Part shown: in pieces, positions 5,959 to 13,423 of the stretch | Numbering within the stretch: position 1 is the first letter of the stretch | Layout of the letters: the number at the start of each line of letters is the position of its first letter | Translations under genes and position numbers: made by a program | The notes under the pieces: model-generated | What the model was told of the DNA's origin: nothing | Database searches by the model: none | The model's input: only the letters and a program-made list of their open reading frames with translations | NCBI GenBank assembly: GCA_049684915.1 | Contig: JBAVGO010000137.1 | Coordinates: forward strand, 1-13,846 | Source: GWB2-37-7 sp049684915 | Lineage (GTDB): Bacteria; Bacillota; Clostridia; Lutisporales; Lutisporaceae | Length of the DNA stretch: 13,846 nucleotides | Reading direction: 5' to 3'

Positions 5959-7368
5959 ATGGCAAATACAGTTGTAATAAACCCTGTTACAAGGATTAGT
6001 GGTTTTCTTGAGATAGAAGTTCAGGTAGAGAGGGGCAAGATAGTAAACGCTAAAAGCAGCGGTATGTTGTTTCGTGGCTTTGAAAAAATGCTTAAAGGAA
6101 AGTCACCCCTAGATGCTATTTATTTTACACAGAGAATATGTGGGATATGTTCTACTGCACACTCTATGAGCTCATCTCTTGCCTTAGAAAACGCTCTGGG
6201 TATACTGCCAGGTTTCTCAAATAAAGTTATCAGAGAATTTGTGCATGGCTGCGAGTTTTTACAAAACCATATAAGACATTTTTATCAGTATACCTTGCCT
6301 GATTACGTCAGTGGCCCTGCAATACATCCTCTGTATGTGGTATCCCATAGCGATTTCAGATTACCTAAGAAGTTAAATGATGAACTGGCACAGCACTATG
6401 TTGCATCCTTGGAATACAGCAGCTTAGCCCATGAGATGCTAGCTATACTTGGGGGTAAGGCACCTCATAATCACGGAATTTTTGTGGGAGGTATAACCTC
6501 TGAGATAGACGCTTCAAAGCTTGTGAGCTTAAAGTCGATACTTAAAGCTATTGTTGAATTTGTGGAAACAGTAATGATTCCTGATGCATATATATTAGGT
6601 CAATACTACCCTGAATATTACCAAATGGGTGTGGGACATAAAAATCTCATGACCTATGGAGTGTTTGATTATCCAGAAGCTAATAGCATCTATTATACAA
6701 AACCGGGTGTATATGTAAATGGAGGTATGTGCGGCTTTGATGCAAGAGCTATTAGCGAGGATGTCCAAAAATCCTGGTACGTATCAGATAAGGTGCAGAA
6801 TATGCCCTTAGATACTGTGACAGAGGAAGACCCCTACAAGGAAGGAGCATACACTTGGATAAAGGCTCCAAGGTATAACGGTCTGCCTATGGAGGTAGGA
6901 CCTTTAGCAAGAATGTTTATCAGTGGAAGCTATGTAAGAGGGATATCTACCATGGACAGAACTATTGCAAGGGCTTTAGAAGCAAAAAAGGTTGGTGACA
7001 TCATGAGGAATATACTTGAGCTGATACCTACCTATAGACCAAACCAAAAGCAGTATGAGATGCCTGTCAGAGCAATTGGTGAAGGATTAATTGATACAAC
7101 TAGAGGTGCTTTAGGACATTGGATATCAATTGAGGAAAAGGTTATAAAAAATTATGGAATTATTACACCTACTGCATGGAATCTGTCTCCCCAAGATTCT
7201 AAGGGTATAAAGGGTACTATTGAAAGTGCACTCCTAGGCACCGATATTGAGGATTTAGACAGTCCTGTGGAAATTGGCAGGATAGTAAGAAGCTTTGATC
7301 CCTGTGTATCCTGTGCAACTCATTTGTATTCAAAGGGCAAAGACTCCATCCAGATAAGGCTGATGTAG
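5959..7368 (+). CDS. [NiFe]-hydrogenase large (catalytic) subunit
   Basis: This 469-residue subunit holds the Ni-Fe(CN)2CO site that splits or makes H2. The N-terminal metal motif is RICGICSTAH with C61 and C64, preceded by the proton-transfer glutamate E42 in RGFEKML. The C-terminal motif is DPCVSCATH (447-455) with C449 and C452 as the other two nickel ligands. The protein continues 14 residues past H455 (LYSKGKDSIQIRLM). This is the peptide that the maturation protease removes once nickel is inserted, so the gene encodes a precursor. The length is in the normal range for dimeric uptake-type enzymes. TTAGGAGG (5946-5953) is five bases before the ATG. The endopeptidase gene follows after seven bases. 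It pairs with the upstream small subunit. Confidence 0.97.
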   Translation: MANTVVINPVTRISGFLEIEVQVERGKIVNAKSSGMLFRGFEKMLKGKSPLDAIYFTQRICGICSTAHSMSSSLALENALGILPGFSNKVIREFVHGCEFLQNHIRHFYQYTLPDYVSGPAIHPLYVVSHSDFRLPKKLNDELAQHYVASLEYSSLAHEMLAILGGKAPHNHGIFVGGITSEIDASKLVSLKSILKAIVEFVETVMIPDAYILGQYYPEYYQMGVGHKNLMTYGVFDYPEANSIYYTKPGVYVNGGMCGFDARAISEDVQKSWYVSDKVQNMPLDTVTEEDPYKEGAYTWIKAPRYNGLPMEVGPLARMFISGSYVRGISTMDRTIARALEAKKVGDIMRNILELIPTYRPNQKQYEMPVRAIGEGLIDTTRGALGHWISIEEKVIKNYGIITPTAWNLSPQDSKGIKGTIESALLGTDIEDLDSPVEIGRIVRSFDPCVSCATHLYSKGKDSIQIRLM

Positions 7369-7375
7369 TGCTGTG

Positions 7376-7837
7376 ATGAGTATTAAGCTAATTGCCATAG
7401 GAAACCGAATGATGGGAGATGACGGTGTTGCAGTAGCAGTAGTAGAACAGTTATTTCACAGCTTAGATGAGCTTGAAATCGAGGTGATAATAGGAGAGAC
7501 TGATACAGATTATTGCATGGCTCACATTGAAGAGGGTGACATATTGTTAATACTTGACGCAGGATACAGTGGAAGGACTGTAGGTAGGGTATGGTCTGTA
7601 TCACTCCTTGAAGCTATACAGACTGCTAATATATGTAGCTCTCAGCATGATGTGGATATAATAAACGCTATGAAGATAAAAGGACTAAAGGTATCAGGGT
7701 TATTAATTTGCATTGAGGTATCGGACATATGCTTTAGGTGGGGTCTAAGTACGGAGCTAAAACAAAGACTCCCGGAAATTTGTAGTGAAATAAACGATTT
7801 GATTATTAAATATAGAAGGGAGTTAGAAAATGCATGA
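7376..7837 (+). CDS. Hydrogenase maturation endopeptidase (HycI/HybD/HyaD family)
   Basis: This nickel-dependent protease removes the C-terminal peptide of the large subunit after metal insertion, closing the active site. The 153-residue length fits the family. Motifs are IAIGNRMMGDDGVAV with D16 (equivalent to the Glu16 nickel ligand of HybD), ILDAGYSG with D61 and SSQHDVDI with H91, which together reproduce the three metal-binding positions. I chose the ATG at 7376. A GTG at 7373 is immediately upstream and in frame. No good ribosome binding site precedes either, so translation probably depends on coupling to the large subunit, whose stop is at 7366-7368. Its last eight bases overlap the start of the HypA-like gene. 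Location just after its substrate gene supports dedicated processing. Confidence 0.92.
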   Translation: MSIKLIAIGNRMMGDDGVAVAVVEQLFHSLDELEIEVIIGETDTDYCMAHIEEGDILLILDAGYSGRTVGRVWSVSLLEAIQTANICSSQHDVDIINAMKIKGLKVSGLLICIEVSDICFRWGLSTELKQRLPEICSEINDLIIKYRRELENA

Positions 7838-8090
7838 TAGTTTTTTGCTTCATAAGTTAGCAGCATCCCTGCAAAGAATCTGTGATGAAAATAGGTTGGG
7901 CAATATAAAAGAACTAGAAATAGAGGTAAGTGCTGACAGCCATATAACAAGTGAAGATTTGAAGGAACATCTGATTGAGATAATCCCTTTACTTATTAGC
8001 AAGGAAACTGAGATTAGAATAAGAAAGACAGCACTTGAGACGCAGAATGCCATCATATATATGCTTAAGGGTGATAGCCTTGAAGCTTGA
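7830..8090 (+). CDS. HypA-like protein lacking the zinc-binding domain
   Basis: An 86-residue protein beginning MHDSFLLHKLAASLQRICDE. HypA proteins begin MHE, and His2 with the amino terminus binds the nickel passed to the hydrogenase precursor. The helix, the strand IKELEIEVSADSHI (like the HypA V-x-L-x-IG-x-L-S region), the helix EDLKEHLIEIIPLL and the strand TEIRIRKTALE all align with the HypA nickel domain. HypA is normally about 115 residues and has two CxxC pairs forming a zinc hairpin before its final strand. Here those pairs are absent, and the chain goes directly to IIYMLKGDSLEA, like the terminal G-x-E-L strand. The only cysteine is in the first helix. AAGGGAG (7816-7822) is seven bases before the ATG. 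The gene overlaps the protease gene by eight bases and hypF by eleven. It could be a nickel chaperone variant or a HypA scaffold with another job. Confidence 0.72.
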   Translation: MHDSFLLHKLAASLQRICDENRLGNIKELEIEVSADSHITSEDLKEHLIEIIPLLISKETEIRIRKTALETQNAIIYMLKGDSLEA

Positions 8091-10356
8091 AAGAGATGAG
8101 CTAACTAGATATATAATCACCTTGTGCGGTATTGTACAAGGAGTAGGCTTTAGACCCTATGTACACGGTAAGACAGCAGCACTTGGAATAAAGGGGTATG
8201 TAAAAAACGTGGGAACCAGTCTTTTTATCGATGCAGAGGCTCCAAAGTATATCATCAAAGAGTTTTTAGAGAATCTATTGAAATCACCTCCACCCTTGGC
8301 ACAAATTGAGACGGTAAGCATAAGAAAACAGGAAATAAGGCACTGGCAGAGCTTTGACATATTAAAAAGTGACAGCATTGATGAAGAGCTTTCTTTTATA
8401 CCAAGAGATATTGCCATTTGTGAAAGGTGTAGGCAGGACATATTTGATGAGAGCAGTAGGTGGTTTGGCTACGCCTTTACCAATTGTACCGACTGCGGAC
8501 CAAGATATTCAATAATAAAAGAGCTACCCTATGACAGGCGTAATACCTCTATGGGCAGCTTTAAAATGTGTCTGTCTTGCAGTGAAGAGTATAACGAGCC
8601 AAGCTTAAGCAGTAGAAGGTTTCATGCACAGCCTGTATGTTGTATAGAATGTGGACCGATACTGCAACTGGTAAATAAGTCGGGAGAACCGATACAATGC
8701 TGCGACATAATAAAAAAGTCAGCAGAGCTGCTTAAGCAAGGATTTATACTTGCGGTAAAAGGGATAGGTGGTTTTCATCTGATGTGTGATGGCGAGAATG
8801 AGCAAGTCATCGCTGTTTTGAGAGACAGGAAGAGGAGACCTCATAAGCCTCTAGCATTGATGGCAAAGAATTTAGTCGTTATTAAGCAATGGTGCGTGTT
8901 GGATGACCTTGAAGCAGAACTTTTACAGAGCCCATCAAGTCCTATAGTGCTTTTAAATAAGAAAAATAATTGTGATTTACCAGCATTAATTGCACCTGAT
9001 ACACATAAAGTTGGAATGATGCTTCCTTATACTCCACTGCAGCATCTATTGTTTAAGGAGGATATAAACTGCCTGGTAGCAACCAGCGGCAATATAAGCG
9101 GCGCTCCTATAGAGTATGATAATGCAGAAGCTCTAGGCAAGCTGGGTCAGGTAGCAGATTATTTCTTGCTTAATAATCGTGATATTAATATACCTGTTGA
9201 TGATTCAGTAGTTAAGGTATTCCGAGGGCATAAGCAGGTATCAAGGGCAGGCAGGGGATATACACCATTTAGCTTAAGTCTAGGGACAAAGCATCAGCTT
9301 GCAGCTATGGGAGCAGAGCAAAAAGCTTCTGTCAGCCTATCAAAAGGTGGTTACATATATTTGAGTCAATATCTGGGGGATCTAAAAAGTCCTCAGGCAT
9401 ACGACACCTATAAAAAAGTCCTTGATAATCTGTTAAGGCTTACAAAAGTAAAGCCTATTGCCTATATCCATGACCTACATCCAGATTATCTATCAACTAA
9501 ATATGCCATGGAGCAAAAAGAGGATAAGCTTGCAATCCAGCATCACTTTGCGCATATGTCATCCTGTATTGCAGAGCATAAGCTGAAGAAGCCTGTAATA
9601 GGAGTGATATATGATGGCACAGGTTTGGGGGATGATGGTAAAATCTGGGGTGGCGAGTTTTTGGTGGGAGACCTCAAGAGCTATAGAAGGGCAGGACATC
9701 TAAGATATGTAAAGCTTCAAGGTGGAGATACAGCAGTAAAAGAGCCTTGGAGAACAGCTGTTAGCTATATGTATCCTTTAGGCTTGATGGAAAGAGATTT
9801 GTTTAGGGACATGGACAGCTTTGCCTTAGAACTGGTAATAAATGCTCTAAAGGCAGATTTTAATTGTTATGAAACCTCAAGTATGGGAAGGCTCTTTGAT
9901 TGTATAGCTGCTATGCTTGGATTATGCTATAAAGTAACCTACGATGCTCAAGCAGCAGTAATGCTGGAGAATGTTTCAGATCCCTATGTGCAGGAGAGCT
10001 ACAGCTACAACATATATACTGAGGGAGCTTGCTTGCAGATTGACTATCAAGGGCTGATAAGAGAGGTGTTTGGGGATATAAGGAAAGGGAAAAGTGTAGC
10101 AGAAGTAGCTGGTAAATTTCATAATACGGTAGCCGACTTTACGGTAGAGACAGTGATTAATATTAGCAAGCTTTACAGTATAAGGGATGTAGTGCTGAGT
10201 GGAGGCTGCTTTGAGAACAGCCTGTTGCTGGGAAAGGTACTAGATGGACTGGAAAACCAAGGCTTTCATGTATATTTCAATGAACTTGTGCCCTGCAATG
10301 ACGGAGGTATATCCTTGGGTCAGCTTGCAGCGGCAGATAGTATACTTCGGGGGTGA
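8080..10356 (+). CDS. hypF: Carbamoyltransferase HypF
   Basis: HypF uses carbamoyl phosphate and ATP to make the carbamoyl adenylate transferred to HypE, the first step in making the cyanide ligands of the hydrogenase iron. With a start at TTG 8080 it has 758 residues, the usual length. In order it has an acylphosphatase domain (GIVQGVGFRPYVH 17-29 with R25, and N43), two zinc fingers (C114/C117, C136/C139, C164/C167, C188/C191), a YrdC-like domain (about 205-390, with KGIGGFHLMCD and SRAGRGYTP) and a Kae1-like domain with the metal motif HHFAH (488-492) and YDGTGLGDDG. The TTG has AAGGGTG (8067-8073) six bases upstream. An earlier in-frame TTG at 8035 would extend it deep into the HypA-like gene, and a GTG lies at 8071. 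It overlaps the end of the HypA-like gene by 11 bases. Confidence 0.95.
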   Translation: MKLERDELTRYIITLCGIVQGVGFRPYVHGKTAALGIKGYVKNVGTSLFIDAEAPKYIIKEFLENLLKSPPPLAQIETVSIRKQEIRHWQSFDILKSDSIDEELSFIPRDIAICERCRQDIFDESSRWFGYAFTNCTDCGPRYSIIKELPYDRRNTSMGSFKMCLSCSEEYNEPSLSSRRFHAQPVCCIECGPILQLVNKSGEPIQCCDIIKKSAELLKQGFILAVKGIGGFHLMCDGENEQVIAVLRDRKRRPHKPLALMAKNLVVIKQWCVLDDLEAELLQSPSSPIVLLNKKNNCDLPALIAPDTHKVGMMLPYTPLQHLLFKEDINCLVATSGNISGAPIEYDNAEALGKLGQVADYFLLNNRDINIPVDDSVVKVFRGHKQVSRAGRGYTPFSLSLGTKHQLAAMGAEQKASVSLSKGGYIYLSQYLGDLKSPQAYDTYKKVLDNLLRLTKVKPIAYIHDLHPDYLSTKYAMEQKEDKLAIQHHFAHMSSCIAEHKLKKPVIGVIYDGTGLGDDGKIWGGEFLVGDLKSYRRAGHLRYVKLQGGDTAVKEPWRTAVSYMYPLGLMERDLFRDMDSFALELVINALKADFNCYETSSMGRLFDCIAAMLGLCYKVTYDAQAAVMLENVSDPYVQESYSYNIYTEGACLQIDYQGLIREVFGDIRKGKSVAEVAGKFHNTVADFTVETVINISKLYSIRDVVLSGGCFENSLLLGKVLDGLENQGFHVYFNELVPCNDGGISLGQLAAADSILRG

Positions 10357-10360
10357 TTTT

Positions 10361-10591
10361 ATGTGTCTTGCTATACCTGGAAGAGTTGTCAGTATAGAAA
10401 AAGATTTTGCGGTTATAGATATGCTAGGTTTTGAAAGTGAGGTTTTTGTTGCTTTGATTTGTGAGGTACAGGTGGATGATTATGTGTTGGTACATGCAGG
10501 CTGTGCTATAGAAAAAATAGATCAGCAGTCATTTGATTATTTTAATAGCCTTTGTGAGGAAATGTTAAGAGAGGATGTCTATGAACAGTGA
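10361..10591 (+). CDS. hypC: Hydrogenase assembly chaperone HypC
   Basis: A 76-residue HypC/HupF-family protein. It starts MCLAIPGRVVSIEKDF with the essential Cys2, which holds the iron of the Fe(CN)2CO group while bound to HypD and later to the large-subunit precursor. VDDYVLVHAGCAIEKID matches the conserved G/D-D-Y-V-L-V-H-x-G-x-A-I-x-x-I region, and a C-terminal helix follows. The ATG at 10361 is chosen because family members begin exactly at MCLA. A longer in-frame reading from 10244 runs through the end of hypF and is not needed. The start is four bases after the hypF stop, with GGGGGTG just upstream overlapping that stop. Its last 11 bases overlap hypD. Confidence 0.95.
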   Translation: MCLAIPGRVVSIEKDFAVIDMLGFESEVFVALICEVQVDDYVLVHAGCAIEKIDQQSFDYFNSLCEEMLREDVYEQ

Positions 10592-11654
10592 TGTAATAAA
10601 GCGACTTATAGATAATATAAATGGAAAAGCAAATCGAGATATAAGACTGATGGAGGTTTGTGGGACACATACCCAATCAATTGCCAAAGCAGGACTTGCT
10701 AACGTTCTTTCACCTCATATTAAGCTTATATCAGGTCCTGGATGCCCTGTTTGTGTAACAGGGGAAGGTTATATAGATGCTGCAATAAAACTGCTACAAC
10801 AAAAAGACACAATAATTGTATCCTTTGGAGATATGCTTAGGGTCAAGGGGAGTAGCGAAAGTTTGGAAGACTGTATGGAGTTAAAAGAACGAATCAGAGT
10901 AGTATATACTCCTTTTATAGCACTTGATATTGCAGAACAGAACAGGGACAAGGAAGTAGTCTTCCTAGCTGTGGGCTTTGAAACTACGGCACCTATAATA
11001 GCCGCACTGGTCAAGCTGGCAAGAGATAGACGCCTTAGTAATATATCTTTCCTAATAGGCTTGAAGCTGATGCCGCCAATACTTGAAGTTGTACTGTCTA
11101 TGGAAGGAAGTAGATTAGATGGGCTTATTTGTCCTGGACATGTTGCCTCCGTTATGGGAGCTGACTATTTTAGCTTTATCCCTGAAAGCTATGGAATGTC
11201 GGCTGTAATCAGTGGCTTTGAGCAGATAGATGTAGCAGCGGCAGTTCATTGGCTAGTGCAGAACATCACCACTCAGGAGAAAAGCAAGCTTTTCAATATA
11301 TATGGAAGATGTGTACAAGACAAGGGTAATAAAATCGCAAAGAAATTGATACTAGAGGTATTTCAAGAAAGGGACGGATACTGGAGGGGAATAGGTCATG
11401 TCATAGCTTCTGAGCTATCACTTAGAGAGGAATACAGAGCTATGGATGCAGAACATAGATTTGGTATATTAATTGAGCATAAGGTGCTGTCCACAAGCTG
11501 TCAATGTGGTGAAATAATAATAGGAAACAAAAGCCCTATAGAGTGCAGGTTGTTTGGATTGGCTTGTACTCCTGAGAACCCTAAAGGTCCCTGCATGATT
11601 TCCTCTGAGGGCTCATGTTCTATTTACTACAGATACAAAAGGAGTTGTGAGTGA
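10581..11654 (+). CDS. hypD: Hydrogenase formation protein HypD
   Basis: HypD is the iron-sulfur scaffold on which, with HypC and HypE, the iron receives two CN and one CO ligands. The 357-residue protein has EVCGTHTQSI with C27, GPGCPVCVT with C55 and C58, GFETTAP, CPGHVASVMG and a C-terminal 4Fe-4S region including STSCQCGEI, PIECRLFG, LACTPENPKGPCM and SEGSC. I prefer the ATG at 10581 because AGAGAGG (10568-10574) lies six bases upstream. The in-frame ATG at 10575 directly abuts that site. It overlaps hypC by 11 bases and shares one base with the preferred hypE start, implying coupled translation of the HypC-HypD-HypE module. Confidence 0.95.
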   Translation: MNSDVIKRLIDNINGKANRDIRLMEVCGTHTQSIAKAGLANVLSPHIKLISGPGCPVCVTGEGYIDAAIKLLQQKDTIIVSFGDMLRVKGSSESLEDCMELKERIRVVYTPFIALDIAEQNRDKEVVFLAVGFETTAPIIAALVKLARDRRLSNISFLIGLKLMPPILEVVLSMEGSRLDGLICPGHVASVMGADYFSFIPESYGMSAVISGFEQIDVAAAVHWLVQNITTQEKSKLFNIYGRCVQDKGNKIAKKLILEVFQERDGYWRGIGHVIASELSLREEYRAMDAEHRFGILIEHKVLSTSCQCGEIIIGNKSPIECRLFGLACTPENPKGPCMISSEGSCSIYYRYKRSCE

Positions 11655-12655
11655 TGGTAGATTATGTAAAGCTTCAGCAGGGCTGTGGGGGAAAGCCTAC
11701 AGCCAAATTGATAAAGGAGATATTTTATAAGCATTTTGATAATGATATATTGCTACAGGGCTTTGACTCAGCTTTGCTGGAAATACCAGCTAGCCACCTT
11801 GCCTTTACTACAGACTCTTTTATTGTTAAGCCACATTTTTTTGCTGGTGGTGATATAGGAAAGTTAGCTATTTGCGGCACTGCCAATGACCTGTCAGTAT
11901 GCGGAGCCAAACCCCTTTATTTAAGCTGTGCAGTTATAATTGAGGAAGGCTTCCCTTTGTACAGCTTGGATAGGATTGTAAAATCTATGGCTAAAACTGC
12001 GGAGGAGTTACAGCTTAAAATTGTAACTGGTGATACTAAGGTAGTACAAAAGGGCTGGGCAGACGGAATTTATATAAATACCTCTGGTATTGGAACCATA
12101 ATTGACAGCTATAGACCCAAGAAAATTAAAGCAGGAGATGCAATAATACTATCGGGAGGCATTGGAGAGCATGGTGCAGTGGTAGCGATAGAGCGATTTG
12201 GTATCAAATCAAAAGTGAGCTTTCAAAGTGACTGTACAGCTGTATTTCCTTTAATTGAGCAGCTGAGAGCTTATCTTGGAGATATAAAGCTGATGAAGGA
12301 TCCCACTAGAGGTGGAGTGGCTACGGCTTTGAATGAAATTGCCGAATATGCAGACTTGGGAGCAAGGATATATGAGGAAGCTATACCGATAAAGCAGGAA
12401 GTAAAAGCTGTATGCGATATGCTGGGCTTGGATGCTATGTATCTTGCCTGTGAGGGAAGAGCTGTGATGGTAGTGGAGGGCAGTAAGGCAAAGGAAATAC
12501 TTGATAGCCTTAGACAGCTGGAGTGCGGCAGTAAAGCAGAAATTATAGGAAAATTTGAAGATAGATATAACAAGCTGGTATACATAGAAAATTCTTTTGG
12601 CAGTAGTAGGATAATATCTTCTCTAGAAGGTGACTTGCTTCCGAGAATTTGTTAA
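11654..12655 (+). CDS. hypE: Carbamoyl dehydratase HypE
   Basis: HypE receives the carbamoyl group from HypF on its C-terminal cysteine and dehydrates it with ATP to thiocyanate, then hands cyanide to the HypC-HypD iron. The 333-residue chain has the PurM-like fold: a GCGGKP loop near the N-terminus, FTTDSFIVKP, GDIGKLAICGTANDLSVCGA, TGDTKVV, ILSGGIGEHGA and MKDPTRGGVATALNEIA, and ends in the diagnostic PRIC with the acceptor cysteine as last residue. The ATG at 11654 forms a TGATG junction with the hypD stop. A GTG at 11651 is in frame and also plausible, since GGAG (11641-11644) suits either. This is the last gene of the hydrogenase operon. No hypB follows. Confidence 0.95.
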   Translation: MVDYVKLQQGCGGKPTAKLIKEIFYKHFDNDILLQGFDSALLEIPASHLAFTTDSFIVKPHFFAGGDIGKLAICGTANDLSVCGAKPLYLSCAVIIEEGFPLYSLDRIVKSMAKTAEELQLKIVTGDTKVVQKGWADGIYINTSGIGTIIDSYRPKKIKAGDAIILSGGIGEHGAVVAIERFGIKSKVSFQSDCTAVFPLIEQLRAYLGDIKLMKDPTRGGVATALNEIAEYADLGARIYEEAIPIKQEVKAVCDMLGLDAMYLACEGRAVMVVEGSKAKEILDSLRQLECGSKAEIIGKFEDRYNKLVYIENSFGSSRIISSLEGDLLPRIC

Positions 12656-12663
12656 AAAGATAT

Positions 12664-12684
12664 AAAAAAGTTTGGAACTTTTTT
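12664..12684 (+). terminator. Weak hairpin with T-run after hypE
   Basis: AAAAAAGTT (12664-12672) and AACTTTTTT (12676-12684) can pair around a TGG loop. The stem is almost all A-T and the T run is part of the stem, so it would be a weak terminator for the hydrogenase operon. It overlaps the -35 element of the ECF-type promoter below, so its resemblance to a terminator may be incidental. Confidence 0.4.
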
Positions 12685-12698
12685 GAAATTCTTTCGTC
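12674..12698 (+). promoter_or_regulatory. ECF-sigma-type promoter (GGAAC-N16-CGTC)
   Basis: GGAAC (12674-12678), preceded by T-rich sequence, is followed after exactly 16 bases by CGTC (12695-12698) and then TATAAATAAG. This is the classic bipartite signature of extracytoplasmic-function sigma factors in Firmicutes, whose conserved AAC in the -35 and CGT in the -10 are both present, along with the T-tract in the spacer. No housekeeping -35 is evident. Transcription should start about 12705 and give a short leader to the gene at 12732. Confidence 0.75.
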
Positions 12699-12731
12699 TA
12701 TAAATAAGATGTTTTTATGGGAGGCGATTGA

Positions 12732-13304
12732 ATGAAGAACAGTAGAGGTCAATTAGCACTAATATTAATTTTAATGTTTGCCTTATTCCTGCAAATTGAA
12801 GGAGTTATACCTGACATATTCGCAGGCAGTGATGAGCCCATAGTAATAACCAATGAGAAGGAAGGGCTGGAGTTTAGCGCGGTTTTTGACAGCGGAGGCT
12901 TTAAAGAAAAGGATGAATTGATAGTAAAGGCAACTATATCAAATAAAAGTAATAAGGCGATTCGTTATTATGCAGGCACATCTTCCTACGGCATACGAGG
13001 AGCTTTGGGGGTAGCATTGTATTCTCTAGATGGAAAGTCAAGGTTTACGGATAAGTTTGACATAGAAACTGTCGGTACTAGAACAGATGCTTCGGTATTG
13101 AATGGTGAGCTTTTACCGGGTAAAACCATAAGCTGTGAATTTTCCATGCTTCCATATTTTGTGGATAAAGGAACAAAGCATAACGTTTCTTCAGGAGAAT
13201 ATATGCTTAAGCTTTGGTACAGCAAAGATACCGAGGGTTCTATAGAGACAGAATTTCCTGTAACGTTAACAAAGCTATTTGGTAAGATGTATTTAAAAAG
13301 TTAA
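12732..13304 (+). CDS. Exported protein of unknown function, ECF-sigma controlled
   Basis: The gene encodes 190 residues that I do not assign to a named family. The N-terminus (MKNSRGQ, then a hydrophobic stretch about 8-30) looks like a signal peptide with a possible cleavage after IFA (about residue 31). It has no lipobox, and an uncleaved membrane anchor is the alternative. The rest is rich in alternating hydrophobic strands (LIVKATISNKSNKAIRYYAG, then ALYSLDG, LLPGKTISCEF and SGEYMLKLWYS). The pattern of an N-S-N-x-x-x turn, an L-x-PG-K step and a final G-x-Y-x-L-x-x-x-Y strand resembles BsuPI-like or similar immunoglobulin-like beta-sandwiches. GGGAGG (12719-12724) is seven bases before the ATG. 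The ECF-type promoter upstream suggests induction by cell-envelope stress. Confidence 0.78.
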   Translation: MKNSRGQLALILILMFALFLQIEGVIPDIFAGSDEPIVITNEKEGLEFSAVFDSGGFKEKDELIVKATISNKSNKAIRYYAGTSSYGIRGALGVALYSLDGKSRFTDKFDIETVGTRTDASVLNGELLPGKTISCEFSMLPYFVDKGTKHNVSSGEYMLKLWYSKDTEGSIETEFPVTLTKLFGKMYLKS

Positions 13305-13316
13305 GATATTTAACTG

Positions 13317-13341
13317 AAGTAGGTTAAGAGCCTACTTATTT
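13317..13341 (+). terminator. Intrinsic terminator after the exported-protein gene
   Basis: AAGTAGG (13317-13323) pairs with CCTACTT (13331-13337) around TTAAGAG, followed by the T-rich ATTTTATTTA. The stem is short but contains three G-C pairs, and it sits 13 bases after the stop codon. Confidence 0.75.
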
Positions 13342-13423
13342 TATTTACTATTTTAAGTTAGACTTTTGTGTGGTAATATAATACAAAGTGTGTTTGAATT
13401 TTTGAATAGGGAGAAATGGTATA

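Noticed and set aside
8035..8079. Longer HypF starting at TTG 8035
   Set aside because: It would overlap the HypA-like gene by 56 bases, has no ribosome binding site, and adds residues not seen in HypF. The TTG at 8080 has AAGGGTG upstream and gives the family length.
10244..10360. Longer HypC reading starting at 10244
   Set aside because: The extra 39 codons lie inside hypF in another frame, and HypC function requires the protein to begin with Met-Cys, as it does at 10361.
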